A stretch of DNA of 64,000 nt. Source: Gigaspora rosea (lineage: Eukaryota; Glomeromycota; Glomeromycetes; Diversisporales; Gigasporaceae). The notes below the pieces were generated by a model that ran no database searches, was not told where the DNA came from, and saw only the letters and a list, made by a program, of their open reading frames with translations. Shown here piece after piece: positions 34,284 through 46,062 of this stretch. A program made the position numbers and the translations under genes. Within the stretch, counting starts at the first letter, position 1; each line of letters begins with the position of its first letter. Where the stretch lies: the NCBI GenBank assembly GCA_003550325.1, contig QKWP01000007.1, positions 376,987-440,986 on the forward strand, given 5' to 3'.

Positions 34284-35514
34284 TTTTTTTTTTTTTAACC
34301 TTTCATTTTGGTACTATTACTTTGTTTTTTTTTTCGATATTATTAGTTGCTGGGTTATTTTTAAAGTCGGTAGTTTTAGTAATTAGAAGTATTTTCTTAT
34401 TCGCATGTAAATTATTAAATTAAACTATTTGTATTATAAAATTTAATTAATAAAATAATTAAATAATTAAGTTATTTAATAAAATACAAAATTTAGTTAA
34501 AAAACTTATAAAATTTAGTTAATAAAATAATAAAATTTAGTTAATAAAATAATGCATATATGATAGATGTTATTATGTATATACGTATGAACATATGCTA
34601 TTTTATGTTACCTGCACGTAAATATGCACGAGACAATGCACGAGAAAACACATAAAATTGCACGTAAGTACATGCAGCATTGCACGGAATCCGTGCCCTT
34701 TTACGTGCCATGAACTTGCTTTTCCGTACATTGTCCCGTGTATATTTACGTGCAGGTTTGTGTGGTCACGTATTCAAACTTTTCTGTGTATTTCAGTATT
34801 ATTCCGTGCTATAATTTCTCATAGGGTAAAGGTTTTAATATTACTAAGGACCTTGCTAATCTCATTGATTCAACAATTGAACAAACCGGAAAAAACCCTA
34901 CAATTATATTAACTGGTATAGCAACAAATATTGCAACATTTTTACGTGCATTTCCAACTTACACTGCAAAGATTGATAAAGTTTTCTGGTTGGGTGGCGC
35001 TTTAAATGTTCCTGGAAATGTATTTACTGTATCAAATGATTCTCGTGCTGAATATAATATTTACCTTGATTGTGTTGCTGCTCGAAAATTAATTGCTTCT
35101 GACTTGGATATTACTCTGGTACCACTAGATTTTACAAATCAACTTCCACTTAGTCCTGGTGTTTTCGACAAACTCTCAAAACTCAAAAGTTTTTATGGCA
35201 AGTTTGTATATAAACTCTTGTCTATTATTCGTAAGGTAAAACCTACATTTTTTGCAACTTATTATCTTTGGGATTCTATAACAATCGCTATTGCTAAAGA
35301 CATTGGTGTTGCTAAAATAGTATCAAATCATTCATTGACTGTTACTTGTAAAGGGGATCAGATTTATGACAGACAGTTTATAAAGTCTAAAACCCTTTTA
35401 AATTCAAATTTTAAAGCTGCAATTGACGCTATTGTTAGTAAACCTATTGAAAACTCTCCATTTTATCAAGATTTTCTTAATGTAATTGATTGTGATTAAT
35501 AATGTAATGTAATG

Positions 35515-37640
35515 ACATCACTAATTTTGCTTTATTATAAAGCTAAAAATAAACATTTCTGTTAACGAAAATTATATAGATTAAACTATATTATTGTTAT
35601 AGCTTATGTGTAACCTTTATCCAAGGAATTTATTATAAATTTGCACCATAACTATATAAAATAATTTATAATAATTTATAATAATAATTTTTAACTAGCA
35701 TATTATTTAATGTATGTTGTAAATCGAATTTAGATTTTAAGTTCCCGGTGCATCCATTATAAAAAAAAATTTATAAACTCTAATTAAATTTGTGATAAGA
35801 AAGTTTAGATTTGCAATGTTAATATATGGATTGAAAATTAATTTTATCAAAGTATTTAAAGTATTAAACTACATCAGCAAATATTTTTTATAAAATTTTA
35901 TAAAGCTCTATAAAATTATATAAATGTTATATGAGTTTTTTTATAGGTTTACAAACCTAATGTAGTCTTATAATACAGTCATTCCTCGACATAATTACCC
36001 AATTTATATACACTATTTGGCAATTATATGCGTAAATTAATGATTAAATAGAATTAATAAAATTATTTCTATATACATGTAAATACATAATATGATATTA
36101 TAGAATAATAAAATAATGTGAGTTTAAAAGATAAAAAAGTAATTTTTTTATTTATAAACTTCTAAATTTTAAGGTATCTTGTCTACTGCTTGATCAAATT
36201 TAATAAATATTTTAATTAAAGTTATTATCTTAGAACTAAATTTTATTTAAGTAATTAATCAAGATATTTTTAGATGTTTCTAATATTTGGTATATAGAAT
36301 CTAGCTATATATACAACTTTTAGTTATCTAATGTAATATTATCAAATATATTTTTTTATATAGATCTACAACTATATTATATTATTTATAACTTATATTC
36401 TATATATATATATATTCTAATCTATCTAATCTATAAAAATTTATTGATACTTTCTAAATACAATTTGCTATAACAACAATTAGATTCTCAAATTACTAAG
36501 AATTTTGTATTTAAATTATATATTTCTCTTAATTTGCAACTAACTATTATATGCTATATCATCATATTTAGTATTATTTTTTAAAATTTATTTTGATTAT
36601 TGATAATCAAGTAGGCTTTTTTAATATATTTATTTGTATAATTTTTTATTTTTTATCTAGTTTTTTTTTATTTTGCATTTTTGATCTTTTTAATAGACTA
36701 AAGTTTGTTTTTTATCTACTTTTTTATTGTTTTTTATTTTTTTATTTTTTTTTGTGATTTTTAATTATTTATATTCTTATATTTGAAGTTTTAAATACTG
36801 TATATTTATAAACTTTTGCTTAATTTTTAGTAATATTTGCATTAGCTTGCTTAGCATTTTTTATTTTTTAAATAATTTTTTTGCTTTCTTTTTTTTGTTT
36901 ATAATTTTATTTTTTATTAATTTTTTTTATTATTTTTATTTTACCAAAAAGTAGTTTTAATTTCTTTTTTGTTTTTTATTAATTACTTTTTAGAGTTTTT
37001 GAATAGTTTCTTTTATTAAATTTTATATTCTTTTGTATATTGGGCAAGTTGCTAGATAATCTTGTATTTTAATTTTTTTAATAATACTAGGAAAATAGGA
37101 TTCATTCAAAATCCGAAGGACAAATATAAAATTGAGTTGTTTTTTATGTTACACCTGATCTAGCCAATAAGCGTCAGCTTTCTATTGGTTTGATTGTTTT
37201 TATTTTATGTTACACCTGATCTATCCAATCAGAATCTAGAATTTGTTAACACACAGACATCAGGTACTCTTTTGCTCCATCTGTAATGTCCTTCAAACAA
37301 TTAATAAATTCTTTTTATATATTTCTTGTTTTCTTTTATTTTAATTTTTATTGTTGTTAATAAATTATTTAAGTATTTTTTATTTTTATTTATTTTTATT
37401 ATTATATATATGCTATATACAATAATTTATTAGCTATATATAGTGCTTATGATATTAAATACTTAATTAAATCTGATATTAAATTATTCTAAATTAAATA
37501 ATTTATTGGATAAATAAAACATATACATGTATATATATTTAATTGATCTAATCTTTGAATATTTAATATCTGACTTTATCAAGTATTTGACTATTAAATT
37601 TTTGTTTGATTGTGATAAGCATTAGCTATATATTTTATAT
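35515..37640. other. AT-rich intergenic stretch, T-rich 36560-37090
   Basis: No gene is seen. Positions 35870-35980 resemble 12950-13060 (TATAGCTCTATAAA, GTTATAT, TTTACAAA in order), a dispersed repeat. A lone CAGTCATTCC end near 35980 has no partner. GTTACACCTGATCT occurs twice at 37146-37230. Confidence 0.5.
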
Positions 37641-37649
37641 TATATAATA

Positions 37650-38063
37650 TGGGCTTGGTGCTGCAAAAATGGGGTAAATCGACAAAACAAAAGATCTTCA
37701 GAAAATCAATTTTTATGTTCATATGGGCTAATCCAAAGAATTGCTGATATCTCTTAATCTACTGGTCCGTTTAAAATGATTTAGCCATCAAAATGTTCGT
37801 CTCGATGAGACGAACATTTTGATGGCTAAATCATTTAAAACGAACCAGTAGATCAAGAGATATCAACTATTCTTTGGATTAATCAATATATATAAATTAT
37901 AAGAAAATACCAACTTTAAAGAGCTATACTACAAAATTTAATTAATATAACTGCTTTTGTTTTTAAGTAAAAAATGTTCCAAATCTTATTTTAAATTGAT
38001 TTGTATTAAAAATTTTATTTTTGAAAAATTGTCAATTTACCCCTTTTTGCAGCACCAAGCCCA
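37650..38063. mobile_element. TA-flanked palindrome, TGGGCTTGGTGC ends, copy 1
   Basis: The ends TGGGCTTGGTGCTGCAAAAA and its near-inverse are flanked by TA. The central palindrome (about 37730-37870) contains a full core module in each arm around GTCTCGATGAGAC. A sister copy is at 47897-48299, with the non-palindromic flanks in the opposite orientation. Confidence 0.85.
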
Positions 38064-40446
38064 TATATATTATATAGAAAAAAAGTTTTTTTGTATAGGT
38101 TTAGGCCACAAATAAGTATTTAGGTTCACTCAAATATATGTCTGAGTTTTTATTCTTAGAATTAGATTTAAAAAAAATGAAATTTCTTTTAGAATTGTAA
38201 TAAGTTTCTTTTAAATTTAATAAAGATAAAAGCAAGGTCTTACATTTAATATTTTAAAAAAAAAGAAGTTTTTCTTGTATACCACTGAGACATATCAATT
38301 TATTTTTAGATTTTCTGTTTATAAACTAATTTAAGTCTAGTTATTATTAGTTTTAGAATAGAGTAAAAAGGGGTTTAAGTTATAAATTATTTAATAAAAA
38401 CAGAAGTAAATAAAATAGCTTTATAAAAACTATTTTTGTATATAATTGTTAATATTATTATTAAAATATTGTTGTTGTATTAGTAAGAAACTAAAAATAT
38501 TTTTAATATGTTTTGTTTTAGAAGTTATATTTTATAATTTTTATTTATATTGAAGCTTTGGATTTACAAGATATTTTTGTTAAAATAAAAAAGAAAGTTG
38601 TAAAATAGTTGTTTACAAAAATTAATATGTTTTTTGAAGTAGTAACTCTATTTAATTTGTTGTATTTATTGAGATTGTTTTTGTAAAAAAAAAAATTAGA
38701 TTTTAAAAGAATATAAGTTATTAGAGTTAGTTTTTGTAAAATAGTTGAGATTAAAAAAAATTAATATTAAGAAAGTTTTGTGATATATGCTATATTAAAA
38801 TTTATAGAATCCTGAATATTTTTATTAATTTATAACTAGATTTTGGCCAATTTAATCTAATTTGCTAAAGCTTAAAGTTTATATTTCTTAAATAATATAC
38901 AGTAATAGATAGCAAAAACTATCTATTTTTTTTAAAGCGCACCAAATTTAAGGTATGTTAATACAAATTATAATTTGTTTAGTGATTTAAGCTAGCTAAA
39001 GCAGCCATAGCTAAGCTAGCTAATATAATTTAATTAGCTAGCTGATATAGCTAAAAGCTAACTAAGGTTAACTATTGTAAGAATTTGATAAACTCTATAA
39101 AGAAAAATAAATACAGGCCAAATAGCCTGAATATTCTGGATACAGCCAATTATTAGCTATTAGCTAGCTCTTAGACAATAGTTTGGTTTGCTAGCTAAAC
39201 TAGTCAACTAAACTATATAGTTTAAATTACTAAATTGGTTAATATATAAATAATATAAGTTCTAATTGGCTAATTAGAATTTGTCTATATATTGTACTAT
39301 ATTTAGTAATTTTTAATAATAAATATTAGCCAATCATTAGATATCAATTTGGTTCTGTGCCAAATTTTTGCTTTGCTATAAAAATTACTACACTTTAATT
39401 CTTTATAACTTTTTTAAGAAGCAAGCTATCAGAAATTTATTTTACTATATAGTTGTAAAATAATGCTCATGGGTGTTATTTCAAAAAATCAAACTCTAAA
39501 ATAGCATATGCGATCTCTAATTAGTACTATGGGCATTCTGAATTAACGCATATTTCAATAAGCTCTACATAAAAAGTAATGTACTCTAGAATTAGATTCA
39601 GAACTAAGTAAACTACTCTGAGCCTAATAAAAATAGTTTCTAATATTTAAACAAGTAGATTTACTTAGTGCTTATCTATTTCTAGTACATTTTTTTAATC
39701 TTATTATAATTAAGTAATTACAATTCAAAAAGTTAATTTTTATTTCGAAATAACGCAAATAGGTATACTTAAAATGATACACAGACCAATTAATTAATGC
39801 ACAGATAGGTGTTATTTTGTAGCTATACAATACATGAGGACAAAAGCATTTTGAGTCTAAAACCCGAAATTAAAATTGCAAGACGAAATTATTTTTGACC
39901 TATTTTATTTGAAAGACAAAATTATTTGATACTTTTTTGAATAGACAAAATTATAAGAAACATATTTATATAAATTTTATTTGCTCTTCCTTATAAAAAT
40001 TTTAATTTTCTCTAATAAAGATGAAATAGGCCTTTTTCAAAATCAATTTCAGTAGTATCACTAAGCTATATAGTATAAATTTGTAGTTTAGGTTACAAAT
40101 AATAAATTTGTAAAAAAGATTTTTCAAATAATTACTTGTTGTCAAATTATTAAACTTTAAACAATGTAAAAATAATAAATAGTTTCTGCTATCTAGTACT
40201 ATAGAAACTAGTAATTGGAACTGAATGAATTTTATTGTGCCTTACTAAGAGCTTTTAAAAAAATTTATTTAAATTGGACTACTAAATGCCAAAATAATCG
40301 CAAAAAAACTTTTTGCTTCTCAAATTTTGGGGGTTTTGTTAAAATATATAATATATAAAATATACTATATATCTGATTCTAAATTTGTATTGGCAAAAGG
40401 TTAATATAGAAACATCTTTCGTAAATTGTATTTAGAATAATTTGGA
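38064..40446. other. AT-rich intergenic stretch
   Basis: No gene was recognised. Positions 38985-39200 are rich in AGCTAGCT and TAGCTAA units. The remaining stretches, including 39330-39860, show no clear terminal repeats. Confidence 0.5.
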
Positions 40447-40450
40447 TTAA

Positions 40451-41682
40451 TTGATGAACTGCCAGTCAACTGATGTATGATTATAGTATAATATAATGCA
40501 AATTACTATGTAAATCATTTATAGACGAAATGCCATGATCACCCAAGGAAAAATATATTTTTCTACTAAGTTAATGAGTTATGTCGACTAATTGAAAGTT
40601 TTAGAGCTCATTAAGACGTATCTAACAGTGGTTAGATCATCAAAATCAGCCTAGTAGATGCGGAGATATTATCAAAATGATTGGGCAACTATATAAAATT
40701 CTATGTAAACATATTGTCCAAAGCATAGCGTAGAACAATCTATAGTGTAGTTATAGACCAAAATTTGTATGTATTTATGTCCATCCTATTTTTAGAATAA
40801 CCAATCACAGTACATATATTGGTTACACAATATATGTACTTATATTACTCAAAGGCCCAGTGCAATAGTTTTGCAAAAATAATTTTTGGTTATACACTAC
40901 TAATGTCATGTAACATTTCATAAATCTTATTTTGGTAATCTACTCAAGTTGGGTTAATTGAACCAAAATAGGGGTTTTTAAACTATAACAGATATACTAT
41001 ATATATAGTATATATATTATTGCTTTGGACATTTATCAGCTCTTGATAACCTAGTTTACATAAAATTATATATAGTCGCCTAATCGTTTTTTGAATATAA
41101 CTCAGCATCTACTGGGCCAATTTTGATAATATCACCACCTTTAGATTCGTCATAATGAGCTCTACAACTTTCAATTAATCAGCATAATTTATTAACTTAG
41201 TAAAAAAATTTTTCCTTGGTAATCGTGGCATTTCTATCTATAATCTATATTATAGTAGAAATGCCATAATCACCCAAGGAAAAATTTTTTTTACTAAGTT
41301 AATAAATCATGCTGATTAAATAAATTGTAGAGCTCGTCAAAATGTATCTAGCAGTGGTGAGATTATCAAAATTGGTCTAGTAAATGTGAGTTATCTTCAA
41401 AAAACTTTGGGTGACTATGTAAAACAAATGTTGTTTACATAGAATTTTATATAGTCACCCAATTGATATCTCCACATTTACTGGGCCGATTTTGATAATC
41501 TAACCACTATTAGATGCGTCTAGACAAGCTTTACAACTTTCAATTAGTCGATATAACTCATTAACTTAGTAAGAAAAATATATTCCTTGGGTGATCGTGG
41601 CATTTTGTCTATAAATGATTTACATAGTAATTTGTGTCACATTACACTATAATCATGCATCAGTTGACTGGCAGATCATCAA
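40451..41682. mobile_element. TTAA-flanked foldback, related to 14767-15627
   Basis: The ends are TTGATGAACTGCCAGTCAAC and, in reverse complement, TTGATGATCTGCCAGTCAAC. TTAA borders both (40447-40450 and 41683-41686). It holds four units in alternating orientation, each with ACCCAAGGAAAAATA, TTGTAGAGCTC, the core module, and CTATATAAAA. An unrelated insertion (40715-41031) sits between the first and second units. Confidence 0.75.
40715..41031. mobile_element. insertion nested in the TTAA foldback
   Basis: The ends TGTCCAAAGCA and TGCTTTGGACA are perfect inverses of 11 bp. The interior contains GTTACACAATA, GCAAAAATAATTTTTGGTTA and TTGAACCAAAATAGGG, which also occur in order at 52010-52160. 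The target duplication is unclear. Confidence 0.55.
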
Positions 41683-42668
41683 TTAAGTATAAATCAGAAT
41701 AGTATAAATTAAATTAGTTATAGTTGGTAAGTTATTTAATAGAATTTTGAGTCAGAAGTCTATAAATAAGTTTATAGTTTTTAGGTGTAGTTATATCTAG
41801 TAAAAATTTAATATTATTAAATTAAAAAATAGAGTTAATATTTTTAAATTAAAAAAACAGTTGAGTATTTTATAAATATTAGATTTTAATAAATTTGCAT
41901 AATTGTAATAAAAAAAAGAGTTATTTCTAAAAAAAAAATTAAAAAAATAAGATTTATTTAAATAGAGTATTTGTTTTCTTTTTTGCTAAAGAATTAGCAA
42001 TTTAGTAACAAGTATTTTGTAAATATGCTTTAATTTCAGGTTTACTAAATGCATTTATGGCATTTTATACTATATAATACAAAACTATTTGAATAGCCAA
42101 TCAAAATTTAAGATTAGATATAATATAAAATTTCATTTTTTTTGTTTATTTTTTAAAAAACATTTATATCACAAAATTTTCTTATAAAAACTACCTTTGG
42201 GGCTTTAATAAAAAAAATTTCTTGCTAAATTTTGTATATACTAATGCTCCAATAAAATTGCAGGCCTTACTCTAACTCTAAAGTAATTAAATTTATTTTT
42301 TGTTTTATAAAAATTTATTTTTTTGGGTTTGTTATACAAATTTGCAAACTAATTAACTATAGCATAAAATACTATATATGTATTTTATAATAATTGTTTA
42401 ATTTATTAAAAGTTATAAAGTTTTTTTGTTTAAGAAGATAATATATAATATATAGCATATTCTAGTTATATATTTGATTTGAGCTTGAAAGTAGTATAGT
42501 TATTTTTAAAAAATTGAATTACCAATAAAGTATCTATTTAAATATATTTATATTTGTTTTTAGATAGAGTTAGAAACAGATATAAATTGGTTTTATTTCT
42601 GTTCTTGTAGTATTAGAAATTCAGAATTTTTGTATGTATAAAATTTAATTTGGATATTTTTTTTCTAG
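41683..42668. other. AT-rich intergenic stretch
   Basis: No gene, RNA or complete element was seen. Confidence 0.5.
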
Positions 42669-42670
42669 TA

Positions 42671-43610
42671 TGGGCTAGTGCAAAAATATAGATACACAAA
42701 AATTATTATTTAAAATGTTTAATGATAGAAAGTTGGACAATTACACTATATAGAGATAAAAATTGCAAAAAAGGTAAGCATGTTTGATAAACTTTATTTA
42801 AAGTTGTTTTTTTTTTTATCAAAATGGATAACTTGAAACAAGACAAATATGCACTAAGGCTTAATGAACATAGAATGATTATTAGCACTCGCTAATACTT
42901 TTTAGATTATTGACAAGACCAGAAGCAATAAAAAGACATACCACTATATAAGCTTATTACTATAGTATTGGGCCTTAGTTGCATAGGTAATTGCTAAATG
43001 AAACAACAGTGAAAATAAAAAATAACAGAATGTAAACCACTAGTTGCCCCAAAAAAAAGCTAATCCAAATATTGCAAAAGTTATAGTAACATAGTTATAT
43101 ATGCAAATATCTCTGGCACTTCTATTTTTGCACCTGTTTTGTGAAAGAAGCTTGAAGAAGGTTATTGTAAGATAATAAATATGGTCACAATTTGTTTTAA
43201 CCCCAAAACTACTATGAACTTCAACTAATCGAAGGGATTTAGACAGTTGTGAAACAAGAAGTTGCAAAGACTTGTCCATACACAAACCTGCTTTCTATTT
43301 AAAAAAAATTATACAAAAAGGTTAGCTCTAAAACTATCACAGATCTTTTGCAAAAATCATTTACTAGAGCAAAAGAATATAAGAAATATGATGAATATGT
43401 TATATTGGTTAAAATTGATAACAAAATCTTGAAATTGAAGAAATTGTTTTCTAATAAAAATTTTTTTCAACATAAAATTTTAATAAAAATTATATTAAAA
43501 TAAACTTAAAAACCAAAGCAATAAACTAAAATTTTAAATACTTATATTAACTTTTTAAAAAAAATTTTATCATTACTGTATTGGCATAGCTATATTTTTG
43601 CACTAGCCTA
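42671..43610. mobile_element. TA-flanked element, TGGGCTAGTGC ends
   Basis: The left end is TGGGCTAGTGCAAAAATATA and the right end, in reverse complement, TAGGCTAGTGCAAAAATATA. TA lies outside both ends (42669-42670 and 43611-43612). The middle (43020-43300) is less AT-rich and holds an 81-codon open frame on the minus strand (43040-43285) without a recognised domain. It may be the eroded transposase region of a Tc1/mariner-type parent, but I cannot show DD(E/D) residues. Confidence 0.7.
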
Positions 43611-43612
43611 TA

Positions 43613-44195
43613 TATATTCTATACTAGTTTGGATATTTAGTAATTGGAATTTTGAATAGAGGTATTAGTATAAAAATATAGATCATTAAAAAAATATTTA
43701 CAAATTGGTTATATAAATTAATTAGTTCTAGTTAATAGTTTAAAGAAATTATTGTATTTTGAATAAGTTCAATATAGACTTTGAATTAGTATATTAATAG
43801 TAAATAGAGTTAGAGTTATTGGTTAGCATAGCTAAGAGTAAATTTGTATATAAATACTAGGATTTTATTTGCTATAATATTAAATTTGTAGAAAAAGCTT
43901 TCTTTTTTAGTTTTGTATATAAAGTTGATTATATTAGAGATAGAAGTTTAAATAGTTTATAGAGATAAAGAAAAAAATAGTATTATAACTATTTGAGTAA
44001 TAGGTATATTTTTTAAAGATAATTTGTTTTGTAAGATTAATTTTTTATTTGGTTAAAAGTTGGTAGAATGAAGATTGTTTAATTGTTAAATTAAAAAGAA
44101 GTATAAATATTAAGAATAAAATAAAAATATTAGTAAAAGAATTTAATTTTTTTTAGCTAAATATTAAACCAAATAGATAAAATTTGTATTATTGT
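43613..44195. other. AT-rich intergenic stretch
   Basis: Nothing supportable as a gene or element was found. Confidence 0.5.
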
Positions 44196-44199
44196 TGGG

Positions 44200-44695
44200 G
44201 AATAAAAATTTGTTGCACTTGCGACATGTAGCACCCTCTGATTCTGACCAATCAAATTGTACAATTTTGTAGACAAAAAATTTATTTTTTAAAAATTAAA
44301 ATTTTACTAGTAAAATATAAAAATAAATAAGTGATATCAAAATATATAGTAAAAATTTTATTCTGAACAACTTTTACTAAATCATAAAGATAGAGTGTCT
44401 TAATAAAAAATATTTTAATAAGCAAAATTAAAATTTTGAATGTTAGCATATGTAAACTTTTTTTACTAATTTAATCTATATTTATGTTTAAGTATTATAT
44501 GTAAAATTTTACACTAAACAACTTTTTCTAAATTAAAAGGTAGTTTGTTTTAGTAAAAAAAAGTTTTATATGTGCTAACTTTGGAAATTTTTGATTTTCT
44601 TATAAAACATTTTTTTTTACTAAAACAATCAATCTTTATAACTTAGAAAAAGTTGTTTAAAATAAAATTTTATATTATAAGGTGAATATGGATAT
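44200..44695. mobile_element. diverged copy of the MITE at 13100-13584
   Basis: Shared blocks are AAATTTGTTG, TTCTGACCAATCAAA, AATAAATAAGTGATATCAAA, AACAACTTTTxCTAA and AAAAAAGTTTTATATGTGC. The right end runs into the start of the large foldback at 44681. Confidence 0.5.
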
Positions 44696-45122
44696 TATGG
44701 CGCTCTACCAATTATAGCATACTACTGATATCTTATGATATACTGATCAGAATTCTATGATTTTGGTACCAATCGATTAGTCTCAGTGAGACAAATTAAT
44801 TGGTACCAAAATCATAGAATTCTGACCAATGGATCATAAGATATTACTATAAAAGTAATATTTAAAGTAGATATAGGTATTATGGCAATAAAAGTATTGT
44901 AGTCAGTGTTAAAAATTGACTTGGACAAGATGCATATGTGCAAGTACAATTTTTTTTTGTGCATAAAATCTAGATAAGTAAATGAACATATTTGCTTTTA
45001 AAATTAATTTAAATGATTGCACAGAAAAAGCATGTGCAACAAAAATTAAAATTTTTATGCACAAAAATAATGTGCAACAAAAATTTAAAATTTTAATGCA
45101 CAAAAAATAATTAGCAATTATA

Positions 45123-45463
45123 TGGGGTGTTCCCTTTTAAAAGGGCCCATTTTTACATTTTTTTGAAAATTGAGTTTTCGTTAGATTCATATAAATTTTG
45201 ACATGATTGACATTTTTAAATTATAAATGAAAGTTGATTTGCATAATAAAAAATAGAGATAATGTAAAAAAATATTATACGAAGTTGTCTAAGGCCAAGC
45301 ACATCACGAGATTACCCAATAGTCACCTGTTACATATAACCAATTAAAATCGTGAAATTTGATCAATCCCGGATCAGTCCGAAAATCAAAACAAACGGTT
45401 AAACTCAATTATCCCAAAATAAAATATATGTAAAAATGGGCCCTTTTAAAAGAGAACACCCCA
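45123..45463. mobile_element. TA-flanked MITE related to 5505-5812
   Basis: The ends TGGGGTGTTCCCTTTTAAAA and a close inverse share AAAAGGGCCCATTTTTACAT. TA flanks both (45121-45122 and 45464-45465). The interior matches the reverse complement of the interior of 5505-5812. Confidence 0.85.
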
Positions 45464-45532
45464 TATTTTATTTTTTTGAAAGCTTTAATATAATCAATAA
45501 AATTTAAGAAATATTAGTTATTACTTTTTTAT

Positions 45533-46062
45533 GCAAATCAGATAACTTTTATATGTACTGTTTTCATTTTATATACTTATAAAAGTCCTATAAACATAGC
45601 CAAAAAAATTTGTAATTTTTATTATAAAAATGTAAAAAAAATCTAATCTTAATGAAATATTTGCTTATTTAAATATAATTTAGAGTAGATATATTTTGTT
45701 CTTCTGAACAACTTTTTTTTGTATAAAATCATATTATTTTGGCTTCCATAAATAGCAACAATTAATAATTGTATATAAAGTTTTTTAAAATTTATTATAA
45801 AAAATTTTATATATAATCATTAATTGTTGCTATTTAAAAAAAACAAAATAATAATAAGTAAATCAGATTTTTATGCAATAAAAAAAGTTGTTCGAAAGAA
45901 TAAAATATATCTATTATAAAATTATTATATAAATTAGTTAATATTTTTAATATATTTTTATTTTATGTTTCTGCAAAAAATCAATTTTTTTTTAGCTATT
46001 TTTGTACATAAGTAAAATAAAAACAATTCTAATAAGAAGTTATCTGATTTGCATGAAAATTT
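45533..46062. repeat. large AT-rich palindrome
   Basis: The left arm begins ATGCAAATCAGATAACTTTT and its inverse ends the right arm. Further pairs inward are TTCTGAACAACTTTTTTT and its inverse, and AGCAACAATTAAT and its inverse near the centre at about 45800. Confidence 0.7.

Larger units (their letters stand above)
33090..34826. mobile_element. PIF/Harbinger-like insertion with TAA duplication
   Basis: The element starts CCCTATGAAAA and ends TTTCTCATAGGG, an imperfect terminal inverted repeat of about 12 bp. TAA is duplicated at both ends (33087-33089 and 34827-34829). The intact gene copy at 29463-30666 supplies the empty site with a single TAA. A 3-bp TWA duplication fits PIF/Harbinger. 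The interior has CACGGAAACTG and ACGTGCA motifs near both ends, a palindromic minisatellite and a 380-base gap, so a transposase could be hidden only partly. No coding sequence is visible. Confidence 0.8.
32574..35499 (+). pseudogene. second nucleoside hydrolase copy, split by a transposon
   Basis: Exon 1 is 32574-32781, the 64-nt intron 32782-32845, the first part of exon 2 32846-33089, then the insertion, then 34830-35499 (the frame runs from the duplicated TAA at 34827). Both halves are open and closely match the intact copy at 29463-30666. The N-terminal signal peptide is kept, and the motif reads IDIDGDGADF. The insertion lies after the WYDAI block, about residue 150. Reading into it adds foreign codons and stops at about 33192. 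The C-terminal half differs by a four-residue deletion (TPGGDSVFF against KPTFF) and LWDS for LWDP. Either the gene is dead or only a short secreted N-terminal piece is made. The open frames imply recent disruption. Confidence 0.9.
30920..35514 (+). repeat. segmental duplication, copy B
   Basis: It repeats copy A in the same order and orientation, with point divergence throughout the upstream part and few changes in the coding part. It carries the 1.74-kb insertion at 33090-34826 that copy A lacks, and lacks the MITE at 27933-28191. It also has the internal duplication of about 400 bp (about 31560-31960 and 31980-32400). Confidence 0.85.

Noticed and set aside
33859-34423. Open frames of about 180 codons
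   Set aside because: They cross 380 undetermined bases.
33145-34796. Insertion acting as a removable intron (GTAAGT at 33145, acceptors at 34755 and 34796)
   Set aside because: The 34796 acceptor shifts the frame, and the 34755 acceptor leaves an in-frame TAG just before the element end. Neither restores the hydrolase.
43040-43285. An independent 81-residue protein
   Set aside because: It sits inside a TA-flanked element and shows no domain. It is more likely eroded element sequence.
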